Made by a program: the position numbers and the translations under genes. The notes under the pieces were generated by a model, which did not search any database, had not been told where the DNA came from, and was given only the letters and a program-made list of their open reading frames with translations. From positions 1-21,245 of the forward strand of contig JAYTQU010000199.1 of the NCBI GenBank assembly GCA_043746555.1: DNA of 21,245 nucleotides, written 5' to 3'. The stretch comes from CAZQYC01 sp043746555 (GTDB lineage: Bacteria; Pseudomonadota; Gammaproteobacteria; Steroidobacterales; Steroidobacteraceae). Of the stretch, positions 6,786 through 15,028 are shown piece after piece. Every line of letters begins with the position of its first letter. Position 1 is the first letter of the stretch.

Positions 6786-8729
6786 TTACAGATTCATCCT
6801 TTCCTTGACCAAGCTTTCTACAACGCTTGGGTCGGCAAGGGTGGAAATATCGCCAAGCTGTTCATGTTCGTTGGCTGCGATCTTGCGCAAGATGCGGCGC
6901 ATGATTTTTCCCGAACGCGTTTTCGGCAACCCCGGCGCCCACTGAATGAAGTCCGGTGTGGCGATCGGGCCGATTTCTCTACGGACCCAATCGCGTAGCT
7001 CCGTACGCAACGCATCGCTCGGTTGCATATCCGCGTTTAGGGTAACGTAGCAGTAGATTCCCTGTCCCTTGATATCGTGCGGACAGCCGACGACTGCGGC
7101 TTCGGCTACTTTTGAATGTGCGACCAACGCGCTTTCGATTTCGGCCGTGCCAAGGCGATGACCGGCGACATTGAGCACGTCATCGACGCGACCAGTGATC
7201 CAGTAGTAACCATCTGCATCGCGTTTGGCGCCGTCGCCCGTGAAATATTTTCCCGGATAGGTTTTGAAGTAAGTATCGATGAATCGTTGATGATCGCCGA
7301 ATACCGTGCGCATTTGTCCAGGCCAACTATCGATGAGCACCAAATTTCCTTCACACGCTCCATCCAATATTTTTCCATCGGCATCGACGATGGCCGGCTG
7401 CACGCCGAAGAAAGGCACTGTGGCTGAGCCCGGCTTTTGATCGATCGCGCCGGGCAATGGCGTGATGAGCGCGGCGCCGGTTTCGGTTTGCCACCACGTA
7501 TCGACGATGGGACAACGGCCGTCGCCAACCACGCGGTGATACCACTCCCACGCTTCGGGATTGATCGGTTCGCCGACCGTTCCGAGCAAACGAATCGATT
7601 TGCGCGAATGTTTTTTCACCGGCGCATCGCCTTCACGCATGAGCGCGCGAATTGCAGTCGGCGCGGTATAAAAAATCGTCACGCCTAATTTATCGCATGA
7701 CTGCCAGAAGCGCCCGAAGTCGGGATAGTTCGGCACGCCTTCGAACATCACTGTCGTTGCGCCGTTGGCAAGTGGACCGTAGACAACATAGCTGTGACCC
7801 GTCACCCAACCCACATCGGCGGTACACCAAAATATATCTTCATCGCGAATATCGAATATCGCTTCGTGCGTAAACGCCGCATGCACTAAATATCCGCCGG
7901 TGGTATGCAGCACGCCTTTGGGTTTGCCAGTCGAACCCGATGTATACAAAATGAACAGCGGGTCTTCCGCGTCCATCGCCTCGGGGACGCATTCCGTGGA
8001 TTGTTTATCTACGACATCCGCATACCAAAGATCACGAGGCTCGTGCATCAGCACTTTGCTTCCGGTGCGTTTCACGACTAATACATGATTCACGCATTCC
8101 GTGCCGCGAGTCGTCAATGCAATATCGACATTCGATTTGAGCGCAATACTTTTCCCGCCGCGAACGCCTCCGTCGGCAGTAATGACGACGGTTGAACCGC
8201 AATCGGCAATGCGATTGGCAAGCGAATCGGGCGAAAAGCCGCCGAATACCACCGAATGAATTGCACCGATACGCGTACACGCAAGCATCGCCACTGCGGC
8301 TTCGGGAATCATAGGAAGATAAATCGTGACGCGATCGCCTTTCTTTACGCCGATCGACTTGAGCGCGTTGGCGCACTGACATACACGCTCGTACAACTGT
8401 CGATAGGAGATGCGTTCGGAGACGTTTGGATCGTCGCCTTCCCAAATGATCGCCGTCTTGTCTCCTTGTTTTTTGAGATGTCGGTCTAGACAATTTGCCG
8501 ACACATTGAGTTGTCCGTCGTAAAACCAACGCACGCGAAAAGCCTTCGCGTCGAAATTTGTATCCTTTGCTTTTGTATAGGGCTTAATCCAATCGAGTCG
8601 TCTGCCTTCCCGTGCCCAAAAACCCTCCGGATCGCGCACCGATTCGGCATAAAGTCGTTCGTAATCGGCATGCTTAATGCGCGCTTGCGCGGCGAAATTT
8701 TGCGGTACGGGATAGATTTTTTGACTCAT
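6786..8729 (-). CDS. acs: Acetyl-CoA synthetase (AMP-forming acetate-CoA ligase)
   Basis: This 647-residue cytoplasmic enzyme converts acetate, ATP and CoA to acetyl-CoA via acetyl-AMP. It has the usual length and all core motifs of the adenylate-forming superfamily: the P-loop YTSGSTGKPKG at 262-272, DTWWQTETG at 410-418 with the tryptophan that limits the pocket to acetate, the hinge region YFTGDGAKRDADGYYWITGR at 495-514, and PKTRSGKIMRR at 602-612 with catalytic Lys608, the residue that acyltransferases modify in this family. The frame opens at a TTG at 8744, but ATG 8729 is preferred because the protein then begins MSQKIYPVP as in known Acs proteins. It lies 80 bases downstream of the HIT gene on the same strand. 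Confidence 0.97.
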   Translation of the reverse strand: MSQKIYPVPQNFAAQARIKHADYERLYAESVRDPEGFWAREGRRLDWIKPYTKAKDTNFDAKAFRVRWFYDGQLNVSANCLDRHLKKQGDKTAIIWEGDDPNVSERISYRQLYERVCQCANALKSIGVKKGDRVTIYLPMIPEAAVAMLACTRIGAIHSVVFGGFSPDSLANRIADCGSTVVITADGGVRGGKSIALKSNVDIALTTRGTECVNHVLVVKRTGSKVLMHEPRDLWYADVVDKQSTECVPEAMDAEDPLFILYTSGSTGKPKGVLHTTGGYLVHAAFTHEAIFDIRDEDIFWCTADVGWVTGHSYVVYGPLANGATTVMFEGVPNYPDFGRFWQSCDKLGVTIFYTAPTAIRALMREGDAPVKKHSRKSIRLLGTVGEPINPEAWEWYHRVVGDGRCPIVDTWWQTETGAALITPLPGAIDQKPGSATVPFFGVQPAIVDADGKILDGACEGNLVLIDSWPGQMRTVFGDHQRFIDTYFKTYPGKYFTGDGAKRDADGYYWITGRVDDVLNVAGHRLGTAEIESALVAHSKVAEAAVVGCPHDIKGQGIYCYVTLNADMQPSDALRTELRDWVRREIGPIATPDFIQWAPGLPKTRSGKIMRRILRKIAANEHEQLGDISTLADPSVVESLVKERMNL

Positions 8730-8809
8730 ACGGGTCGCTCGCAAGGAATCGAATGCTGTTCTGAGCGTAGCACATGCTTTGCGCTACTCAAATGTAACGA
8801 CAGCTGTTG

Positions 8810-9235
8810 TCAGTTCGCGGCAAGCGCCGCTTTGATTTTTTCCGCTTGCGCTGCCAACAAGGTTTTGTCGGCCATATCGCGCGTGTGTGGTTTGAGCGGA
8901 ATGCCGTCGTAAACCGGCACGATGTGAAAGTGAATATGAAGCACCGTTTGTCCGGCGGCGGGCCCGTTGAACTGAATGATTCGCACGCCATCGGGATTGA
9001 AGGCTTGCTGCACGGCCCTTGCCACCTTTTGCGTGGAAACGATCAACGTGCTCAGCGCCGCGGGATCGATGTCGAAGAAATTTTCCGCGGCGATTTTCGG
9101 AATCACCAGCGTGTGTCCGTTCGATTGCGGCATCAAGTCCATGAACGCGAGCGCATGCGCATCTTCGAATACCTTGAAAGAGGGAATTTCGCCGCGGAGA
9201 ATTTTTGCGAAGATGTTGTTTTGGTCGTAGCCCAT
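8810..9235 (-). CDS. HIT family nucleotide-binding hydrolase
   Basis: The 141-residue protein has the histidine triad HIHFHIV at residues 100-106 (His100, His102, His104), the catalytic nucleotide-binding motif of the HIT superfamily. The N-terminal half fits too: IFAKILRGEIPSFKVFED at 8-25 and GHTLVIPK at 40-47. Members cleave phosphoramidates or nucleoside polyphosphates; the exact substrate cannot be told from sequence. A CGGAGAA ribosome-binding site precedes the ATG. It follows the DUF4404 gene after 12 bases on the same strand and is probably cotranscribed with it. Confidence 0.95.
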   Translation of the reverse strand: MGYDQNNIFAKILRGEIPSFKVFEDAHALAFMDLMPQSNGHTLVIPKIAAENFFDIDPAALSTLIVSTQKVARAVQQAFNPDGVRIIQFNGPAAGQTVLHIHFHIVPVYDGIPLKPHTRDMADKTLLAAQAEKIKAALAAN

Positions 9236-9247
9236 GACGTTCTCCGA

Positions 9248-9499
9248 TTACATACCCGCTTTCGACAATGCATCGATCGCCTGTCGCAACGCAGTACCGA
9301 CGGTCGGATGATCGTTCTCGAAACGCACCGCCAATTCTTCGAGACGTTCGGTCAGCGACGAGTCGCCGTGCGCATGTAGGAATTCTTCGATGTCGCGTTG
9401 CAGTACCGCCAAAGACTCGCGAGTCTTAACGTCGACTGTCTTTGTCTGCTTTAGCGAATCGCCGAGCGCTTCGATGTGTGTCTTCAGTGATGTATTCAT
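9248..9499 (-). CDS. DUF4404 family protein
   Basis: The small acidic protein has 83 residues and is mostly helical. The pattern of a charged first half ending in LQRDIEEFL (33-41) followed by SLTERLEELAVRFENDHPTV (48-67) and a final LRQAIDALSKAGM is the DUF4404 signature found mainly in gammaproteobacteria. The function is unknown. No convincing Shine-Dalgarno sequence precedes the ATG, which fits translational coupling to the lipoprotein gene that ends 26 bases upstream. Confidence 0.85.
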   Translation of the reverse strand: MNTSLKTHIEALGDSLKQTKTVDVKTRESLAVLQRDIEEFLHAHGDSSLTERLEELAVRFENDHPTVGTALRQAIDALSKAGM

Positions 9500-9525
9500 A
9501 GTTTATTCGATGTGTTGGTTGGACG

Positions 9526-10002
9526 TTACTTCGCTGTCTCGCGGTCGGGTTCCTTGGGTTTTTCCTTTTTCGAGCCGTGCGATAATTTGGTTTTGAATTG
9601 CGCTTCCAGTTTGGCGATGCCTTCGGCGTCCAAGCGCTGCATCGCGGAGATGGTCGCGCGCTGCGGAAAGCTACTGTCGGCAATGGCTATTTCATCGCGA
9701 CTAAAGCCGCACAATCGTCCATCGTGATCCTTATCGATGAAGGCGAGTTGCGTCGAAAAACTGAGACCGATTAGCGGCATCATAAAATACACATGATAGG
9801 CATCGCGCCGACCGGGTGCCCAAATCACCATATTGTGATCGTCGAGGCTTTGCCAATCGTACAACGTGTTAAAAAACACGCAGTCGCTGCCGCGTAATGC
9901 CGCCGGTCGGGCCGCCGCCGGCTTGTCTTTTGGCGTTGACGTTGCGCATGCGGTTAGCGCGATTAAAATCGCAATTAGCGTGAAAGTCGGTTTGATTGTC
10001 AT
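9526..10002 (-). CDS. DUF6491-like lipoprotein
   Basis: The 158-residue protein begins MTIKPTFTLIAILIALTAC, a lipoprotein signal with the lipobox Leu-Thr-Ala-Cys at 16-19, so it is likely an exported, lipid-anchored protein. The domain after it contains CVFFNTLYDWQSLDDHNMVI and a later GRLCGFSRDEIAI, with the paired cysteines and Trp-x-x-Leu-Asp-Asp pattern of DUF6491 proteins. The last 35 residues are charged and probably disordered (KKEKPKEPDRE). The frame extends upstream to 10050, but ATG 10002 has a CGGAGC ribosome-binding site and puts the signal at the N-terminus. No function is known. Confidence 0.82.
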   Translation of the reverse strand: MTIKPTFTLIAILIALTACATSTPKDKPAAARPAALRGSDCVFFNTLYDWQSLDDHNMVIWAPGRRDAYHVYFMMPLIGLSFSTQLAFIDKDHDGRLCGFSRDEIAIADSSFPQRATISAMQRLDAEGIAKLEAQFKTKLSHGSKKEKPKEPDRETAK

Positions 10003-10234
10003 GACGTTGCTCCGGGCATGACGCCCATCGAATCGGTAAATGACGGTCAACTTTAGCTGTTAGCGAACGAGTTCGCATCCACAGTGGCGACAGTGGCGTT
10101 CGAGAACCTCTCAAGCGCTCCGATCAATATACATCTCGAAGTGATGAATGTTCTCTGTCTCGAAAAGTTTCTTTACACGATTAGGTGAGTTCGATTCGAT
10201 AGAAACGTCTGCGCCACATGCCGAATCTTGCAAC
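10003..10234. other. Intergenic gap with small repeats
   Basis: No gene is seen. It contains a dyad GCGAAC at 10063-10068 with GTTCGC at 10071-10076, and a tandem pair of ACAGTGGCG at 10081-10098. It presumably holds the promoter of the lipoprotein-DUF4404-HIT group on the minus strand, but no clear -35/-10 pair stands out. Confidence 0.35.
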
Positions 10235-11464
10235 TTACAGATTGCTCTCCGTCATTGCGGCATAGGTAAGTGTGCGTACTTCGCGGCGCACCGGATACGT
10301 GCTGGACGGCATGAGTTGCGTTAGGAAGATGCCGATGAGCTGCTCGCGCGGATCGATCCAAAACAACGTACTCGCCATGCCGCCCCAAGTGTACTCGCCG
10401 TTGGAGCCGAGAATCTGCGTGCGGGGTTGATCGACGGTGACGGCGAATCCGAGACCGAAGCCGACGCCGTTGTAAGTGGCTTCGCTGAACAACGACCGCG
10501 AAAGTTGTGGCAGGTCTTTATTGTCCGGCAGATGATTGCTGGTCATCAGTTGCAAGGTTTTGGGACTTACGTAGCGCACGCCGTCGAGTTCGCCGCCGTT
10601 CAAACACATGCGGCAGAAACGCAAGTAGTCCGCCGCCGTTGAGACTAAACCGGCACCACCGGAATAAAACGTCGGCGCTCGCAGATACGAACTTTTAATC
10701 GGGTCGTCTTGTAACTTCATCTTGCCGTCCGCCGTGGCTGAATAACACGCCGCGAATCGCGACACTTTGTCGGCGGGTAGATGAAAGTCGGTATCGACCA
10801 TTTGCAAAGGTTTCAATATTCGATCGCGAACGAAATCGGGAAAGCTCATGCCGGAAATCTTGCCGACTAAATAACCCAATACATCCGTCGAGACGCCGTA
10901 ATTCCACGCCGTGCCGGGCGAGAATTCCAGCGGCAGCGTCGCGAGGTTGACAATCATGTCGTCAAGCGTCGTATCGTTTTCGAACTCGCCGATCTTGAGT
11001 TTGCGATACGCGGCATCGACATTGGTTCGCATCTGAAAACCATAAGTGAGGCCTGAGGTGTGACGCAACAAATCGACAATTAGCATCGGGCGTTGCGGGC
11101 GTTCGGTGCGGAACATACCGTGTACGCCGCCGACGTACACGCCGAGATCGCGCCACGCCGGAATAAAGCGATGCACGGGATCGTCGAGCGCGACGAGGCC
11201 TTCTTCAACCAGCATCATGAAAGCGATGCTGGTGATCGGTTTGGTCATCGAGTAGATGCGATAGATCGCGTCCTCGGTTGCCGCGCGCTTGCGCTCGACA
11301 TCCATCGCGCCGAGTGTCGTTTGGTACACGAGTTCGCCGCGCCGCGCGATCAGTACTTGCGCACACGGAAGTTTGCCGGCATCGATATAACGCTCGTTCA
11401 AGAAGCGATCGATATTTTTTAGGCGCGACGACGAAAAGCCGAGCGACTCGGGGCGAGCGGACAT
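10235..11464 (-). CDS. Class C beta-lactamase-family serine hydrolase (esterase-like)
   Basis: This 409-residue protein of the beta-lactamase/penicillin-binding-protein-like family (PF00144) has the nucleophile motif SMTK at 72-75 (Ser72, Lys75), the second motif tyrosine at Tyr189 in WNYGVSTDVLGYL, and WGG at 360-362 where true beta-lactamases have Lys-Thr-Gly. That Trp-Gly-Gly variant is typical of EstB-like esterases and transesterases rather than antibiotic hydrolases. No signal peptide is seen, so a cytoplasmic location is likely. ATG 11464 with a GGAG ribosome-binding site is chosen over an upstream start at 11506. The substrate is unknown. It is divergent from the DUF47-pit pair. Confidence 0.92.
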   Translation of the reverse strand: MSARPESLGFSSSRLKNIDRFLNERYIDAGKLPCAQVLIARRGELVYQTTLGAMDVERKRAATEDAIYRIYSMTKPITSIAFMMLVEEGLVALDDPVHRFIPAWRDLGVYVGGVHGMFRTERPQRPMLIVDLLRHTSGLTYGFQMRTNVDAAYRKLKIGEFENDTTLDDMIVNLATLPLEFSPGTAWNYGVSTDVLGYLVGKISGMSFPDFVRDRILKPLQMVDTDFHLPADKVSRFAACYSATADGKMKLQDDPIKSSYLRAPTFYSGGAGLVSTAADYLRFCRMCLNGGELDGVRYVSPKTLQLMTSNHLPDNKDLPQLSRSLFSEATYNGVGFGLGFAVTVDQPRTQILGSNGEYTWGGMASTLFWIDPREQLIGIFLTQLMPSSTYPVRREVRTLTYAAMTESNL

Positions 11465-11500
11465 CGTGGAACTCCAGGATTTATGCCGAAGACGGCAACG

Positions 11501-11543
11501 CGTCATTCTAACGTGTCAATAACGTCACACAACGTCTTAATGA
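11501..11543 (+). promoter_or_regulatory. Tandem 11-base CGTC repeats resembling a Pho box array
   Basis: Four consecutive units begin with CGT: CGTCATTCTAA (11501), CGTGTCAATAA (11512), CGTCACACAA (11523) and CGTCTTAATGA (11533). PhoB sites are direct repeats with 11-base spacing, a conserved TGTCA-like part and an AT-rich part, which this fits. The array also ends in an inverted copy of its start (CGTCATT and AATGACG). It lies between the divergent hydrolase and DUF47-pit genes. Confidence 0.45.
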
Positions 11544-11686
11544 CGATATCGATGGCGATTTGCTGCGGCATCGCCGATTTAGCTCGTTGCGACTTGAGTA
11601 GCTAATGATCGCGCGAGTAGTTCATAATCGCGCCGCTCAAGAATAAGACCTGAGAAAATAAAACCAGAGAACTAAAGGTTATTGCC

Positions 11687-12328
11687 ATGCAATTTCTTTC
11701 CGCCCTCATGCCTCGCGAGGGGCAGTTCTTCGATCTGTTCAATAAACATGCGGACCTGCTCGTGTCCGGCGCGAAAGCAATGTCCAGCCTGCTGCAAAAT
11801 TATAACGACATCAGTGGTCGTGAAGCGTGGATCTCGAAAATCGAACAGTTCGAACGCGCGGCCGATCGCGTCACGCACGATACTGTCGCGTTGCTACACT
11901 CCACGTTCGTGACTCCGCTGGATCGCGACGATATTCATCGATTAATTTCGCGCATGGACGACATTTTGGATCTGATTCAAGACGCGGCCGAATCGCTGCT
12001 GCTGTACGACATTCAGAAGATCACGCCGGAAGCGCTGCATTTGGCGAACCTTCTGGAAATTTGCTGCGATCGCGTTCACGACGCCGTGAGCTTGCTTAGA
12101 TCGATGGATAACGCGCCGCAAATTCTCAAACTCGCGCATGACATCGACCAGCTCGAATCGGATGCGGATCGCGTCATGCGCTCGGCCATATCGAAACTCT
12201 TCCGCGAAGAAAGCGATGTGCGACAGGTGATTAAGCTTAAGGCCGTATACGAGTTGCTCGAAACTGCCACCGACAAATGTCAGGATGTCGCGAATGTTAT
12301 CGAAGGCGTTGTAATCGAGAATGCATGA
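11687..12328 (+). CDS. DUF47 (PhoU-like) phosphate transport accessory protein
   Basis: The 213-residue all-helical cytoplasmic protein begins MQFLSALMPREGQFFDLF, typical of the TIGR00153/DUF47 family (PF01865), which is distantly related to PhoU. Visible conserved parts are the acidic helix around DRDDIHRLISRMDDILDLIQDA (about 78-99) and the repeated EXXXDRV patterns at 56-62 and 157-163. Proteins of this family are encoded beside PiT-type permeases and are thought to modulate them. The stop codon overlaps the ATG of the permease gene by four bases, so the two are translationally coupled. An AAAGGT ribosome-binding site precedes the ATG. Confidence 0.93.
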   Translation: MQFLSALMPREGQFFDLFNKHADLLVSGAKAMSSLLQNYNDISGREAWISKIEQFERAADRVTHDTVALLHSTFVTPLDRDDIHRLISRMDDILDLIQDAAESLLLYDIQKITPEALHLANLLEICCDRVHDAVSLLRSMDNAPQILKLAHDIDQLESDADRVMRSAISKLFREESDVRQVIKLKAVYELLETATDKCQDVANVIEGVVIENA

Positions 12329-13335
12329 TGGATCCGAATAGCATCGGCTTTGTCACGCTGGTCTCGTTGGTGATATTGGCGTTGCTGTTCGATTTTATGA
12401 ACGGCTTTCACGATGCGGCCAACTCCATTGCCACTGTCGTATCGACGGGCGTACTCAAACCGTATCAGGCCGTCATTTGGGCTTCGTTTTTCAATGTGGT
12501 CGCAATCACGTTATTCGAATTGAAAGTTGCGGCGACGGTGGGCAAGGGCATTGTGTCGCCGGAGTTCGTCGATCAACACGTGATCTTCGGCGCGCTATTC
12601 GGCGCGATCATGTGGAATATCGCCACCTGGTATTACGGCATCCCGTCGAGTTCATCGCACGCGCTCATCGGCGGATTGATCGGCGCGACCGTTGCGAAAG
12701 CCGGCACCGGACCTTTGCTTGCGCCGGCAATTATCAAGACAGCCATCTTTATTTTTCTCTCGCCGTTGATCGGTTTTATTTTGGGCGCGTTCATTATGAT
12801 TTTGGTGTCCTGGATATTTTTTCGCACGCCGCCGCGCAAGGTCGATAAATGGTTTCGAAGTCTGCAATTGCTGTCGTCCGCGTTGTACAGCATCAGCCAC
12901 GGTCTGAACGACGCGCAAAAGACAATGGGCATCATCTGGCTGTTGTTGATTACCGCGGGAGTGAGTACCGCAGCGGATCGACCACCCAATTGGGTGATCT
13001 ATAGTTGCTTCGCCGCGATGGGCCTTGGTACTTTATTCGGCGGATGGCGCATCGTGAAGACGATGGGCCAACGCATCACGAAACTAAAACCCGTCGGCGG
13101 ATTTGCCGCCGAGACCGGCGGTGCGATGACGCTGCTGATGGTCTCGCTGTTTGGCATTCCGGTGTCCACAACGCACACGATCACCGGTGCCATTGTGGGC
13201 GTTGGCTCGGCGACACGAGCCCGCGCGGTTCATTGGGGCGTCGCGCAAAATATTGTGATCGCGTGGGTGCTGACGATTCCCGCCGCAGCGTTGATGGCAG
13301 CCGCAGGTTGGAAGCTCGGCGTACTGCTGTGGTGA
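12325..13335 (+). CDS. pit: PiT family inorganic phosphate transporter
   Basis: The 336-residue inner-membrane protein imports phosphate as a metal-phosphate complex or with a cation. Both PiT signature sequences are present: DFMNGFHDAANSIATVV near residues 21-37, and SISHGLNDAQKTMG near 190-203, each with Gly-x-x-(D/N)-(A) elements; GIPVSTTHT follows near the C-terminal half. About ten hydrophobic helices are visible. Start choice is ATG 12325, overlapping the DUF47 stop in an ATGATG; ATG 12328 is equally possible. The pair with DUF47 is the same arrangement as orfA-pit of Sinorhizobium meliloti. Confidence 0.96.
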   Translation: MMDPNSIGFVTLVSLVILALLFDFMNGFHDAANSIATVVSTGVLKPYQAVIWASFFNVVAITLFELKVAATVGKGIVSPEFVDQHVIFGALFGAIMWNIATWYYGIPSSSSHALIGGLIGATVAKAGTGPLLAPAIIKTAIFIFLSPLIGFILGAFIMILVSWIFFRTPPRKVDKWFRSLQLLSSALYSISHGLNDAQKTMGIIWLLLITAGVSTAADRPPNWVIYSCFAAMGLGTLFGGWRIVKTMGQRITKLKPVGGFAAETGGAMTLLMVSLFGIPVSTTHTITGAIVGVGSATRARAVHWGVAQNIVIAWVLTIPAAALMAAAGWKLGVLLW

Positions 13336-13376
13336 GTTCGAGTCGCGCTTCGATTTGTGTCGAGTAACGCGCTGTG

Positions 13377-14360
13377 ATGCAATTTGTTCCACCGCGTTTG
13401 TTGCGCAACGCGCACTTGCAATCTGTCCTGCCGAGCCTGAAGTGGCGGCGCTTCATGTTGTCGCGCCGCGCACAGCCGATGCTCGCTGCTTCGCGCGAAT
13501 ACATTCTCGATTGCGGCGACGGCGTGCGACTCATGGGTTTGCATTCCGCGCACGCTGTTGCGTCCGACGCATTACCGCGTGCGATGGTGCTCCTGATGCA
13601 CGGTTGGGAAGGCAGCGCCGATTCTCTTTATGTTTTGTCGCTGGCCAGTTTCCTGTACGACCAAGGTTACGATGTCTTTCGCCTCAACTTTCGCGATCAT
13701 GGTCAGACACATCATTTAAATCGCGACATCTTTCATTCGTGTCGTATCGCCGAAGTGGTTGGCGCGGTGCGCGCGGTGCAGGATAAATTTTCGCCGTCGA
13801 GTTTGAGTCTCGCGGGATTTTCGTTGGGCGGCAATTTTGCATTGCGTATTGCCGCGCGCGCTCCGCAGGCTGGTATTCGATTGCATCGAGCCATTGGGAT
13901 TTGTCCGGTGCTCAGTCCGCGTCGCACGCTCGATGCATTGCAAGCCGGATGGTTCGTGTACGAAAAATATTTCGTCTATAAATGGAAGAACTCGCTGCGT
14001 TTGAAGCAGAAACATTTTCCCGAACACTTCGATTTTCGGGAAATCTTGCGCCTCGACAATCTTCACGACATGACCGATGTGCTGGTACGCGAACACAGCG
14101 AGTATCCCGATCTGGCGACTTATTTGGATGGCTACGCGATCGTTGGCGACGTGTTGTCCGATCTGACAGTGGAGAGTCACATTGTGTTGGCAGCGGACGA
14201 TCCGATCATTCCGGCGCGCGATGCGGTGGAATTGGCGAAATCGCCGAACTTGCGAGTCGATATCATGCCGCACGGCGGGCATTGTGGATTTTTCGACAAT
14301 TTCGCTCGTGAAAGCTGGGCGGATCGGATGATTGCGCGGATCTTGCGTGGCCAGCAATAG
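13377..14360 (+). CDS. YheT-like alpha/beta hydrolase
   Basis: This 327-residue cytoplasmic hydrolase starts MQFVPPRLLRNAHLQSVLPS, the N-terminal pattern of the YheT/ABHD1-3-like family (UPF0017). The oxyanion region HGWEGS lies at 75-80, the nucleophile elbow GFSLGG at 147-152 (Ser149), an acid in ADDPIIP at 273-279 (Asp275 likely) and the catalytic histidine in HGGHCGF at 299-305 (His302). The substrate is not known; relatives act on esters or lipids. A GTG at 13374 lies in frame just before the ATG; the ATG is preferred. It is 41 bases after pit on the same strand but has no clear functional tie. Confidence 0.92.
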   Translation: MQFVPPRLLRNAHLQSVLPSLKWRRFMLSRRAQPMLAASREYILDCGDGVRLMGLHSAHAVASDALPRAMVLLMHGWEGSADSLYVLSLASFLYDQGYDVFRLNFRDHGQTHHLNRDIFHSCRIAEVVGAVRAVQDKFSPSSLSLAGFSLGGNFALRIAARAPQAGIRLHRAIGICPVLSPRRTLDALQAGWFVYEKYFVYKWKNSLRLKQKHFPEHFDFREILRLDNLHDMTDVLVREHSEYPDLATYLDGYAIVGDVLSDLTVESHIVLAADDPIIPARDAVELAKSPNLRVDIMPHGGHCGFFDNFARESWADRMIARILRGQQ

Positions 14361-14394
14361 CGAGCCAATAACAGCGAGCCAGCAACAGTGAGCT
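14353..14394 (+). repeat. Three tandem 14-base repeats at a convergent gene end
   Basis: The units are AGCAATAGCGAGCC, AATAACAGCGAGCC and AGCAACAGTGAGCT. The first contains the stop codon of the hydrolase, and the last reaches into the stop codon of the bactofilin gene on the other strand. The repeats fill the 32-base gap between two convergent genes, where a bidirectional terminator would be expected. Confidence 0.8.
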
Positions 14395-14797
14395 AGCCGC
14401 GCTTCGCGTTTCTCTTCTCTTCGAATTTCACCACTGGCGTGCCGCTGGTCACCGCCATCTCGCCATCGACTACAGCGCCGGTTTCGATTGCGATGGTCTT
14501 GGCGCGAATGGTGCCGCGGATGCGCGCGGTCTTGCGAATCTCTAAGCGTTCGGTGACGTGTATGTCGCCGACCAATTCGCCGCACAGAACGGCGGTGCTA
14601 GTTTGCAAATTGCCTTGCCAATAGCCGTCTTCGGCCAAAGTAAGCGAACCACCGACGGTTGCATTACCCAGCACACGACCCGCAACTACCAAATCGGCAG
14701 CGCACTTAATTGCGCCTTCGAGTTCGGTGCCGGCTCCAACGAGTGTCGGCGTTGCCGTTGTGCGGTCCATCAATCGGCGTCGTGGTTGATCGTTCAT
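14393..14797 (-). CDS. Bactofilin (polymer-forming cytoskeletal protein)
   Basis: The 134-residue protein has a short variable N-terminus and a central bactofilin domain (PF04519, about residues 20-118) made of repeating short beta strands: the Val-x-Gly-x-(V/A) rhythm is visible in VVAGRVLGNATVGGSLTL, ELVGDIHVTERLEI and ARIRGTIRAKTI. Such proteins form beta-helical filaments that scaffold cell-shape or wall enzymes at the membrane. The frame is open to 14941, but ATG 14797 with TAAGGAA in front is preferred and gives a normal length. It converges on the hydrolase gene and is divergent from the sigma-54-associated gene. No metallopeptidase partner is in view. Confidence 0.93.
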   Translation of the reverse strand: MNDQPRRRLMDRTTATPTLVGAGTELEGAIKCAADLVVAGRVLGNATVGGSLTLAEDGYWQGNLQTSTAVLCGELVGDIHVTERLEIRKTARIRGTIRAKTIAIETGAVVDGEMAVTSGTPVVKFEEKRNAKRG

Positions 14798-14905
14798 GCG
14801 GTATTTCCTTAGGGATAAGGATGTGCACGGTTGCGCGGGATTGAGATAGTACAGGTTCTTGCATCGGGTCTGCTGTCCCGTACTCGCGACAGAGTGACAG
14901 AGCGA

Positions 14906-14922
14906 CTGACAAAATGCGTCAG
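14906..14922 (+). promoter_or_regulatory. Inverted repeat upstream of the sigma-54 promoter; candidate activator site
   Basis: CTGAC at 14906-14910 and GTCAG at 14918-14922 are separated by seven bases. GACAG/TGAC motifs recur just before it (14886-14900). The centre lies about 85 bases upstream of the predicted start site, a usual distance for an enhancer-binding protein. Confidence 0.4.
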
Positions 14923-14973
14923 CTTTCCGCTGCCGCAGCAACGATAAGTCGATGATTTCGCTGTCTTGCTTCT

Positions 14974-14989
14974 TGGCACATGCCTTGCA
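14974..14989 (+). promoter_or_regulatory. Sigma-54 (-24/-12) promoter
   Basis: TGGCACATGCCTTGCA matches the RpoN consensus TGGCAC-R-N4-TTGCW at every fixed position, with GG and GC twelve bases apart. Transcription would start near 15000, about 29 bases before the ATG of the small gene at 15029. Confidence 0.75.
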
Positions 14990-15028
14990 ATTCCCGAAAG
15001 CAACGAAGTAACGATTGAAGAGACGAAA

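Noticed and set aside
10235..11464. A true beta-lactamase giving antibiotic resistance
   Set aside because: No signal peptide, and Trp-Gly-Gly replaces the Lys-Thr-Gly motif, which fits esterase-like members.
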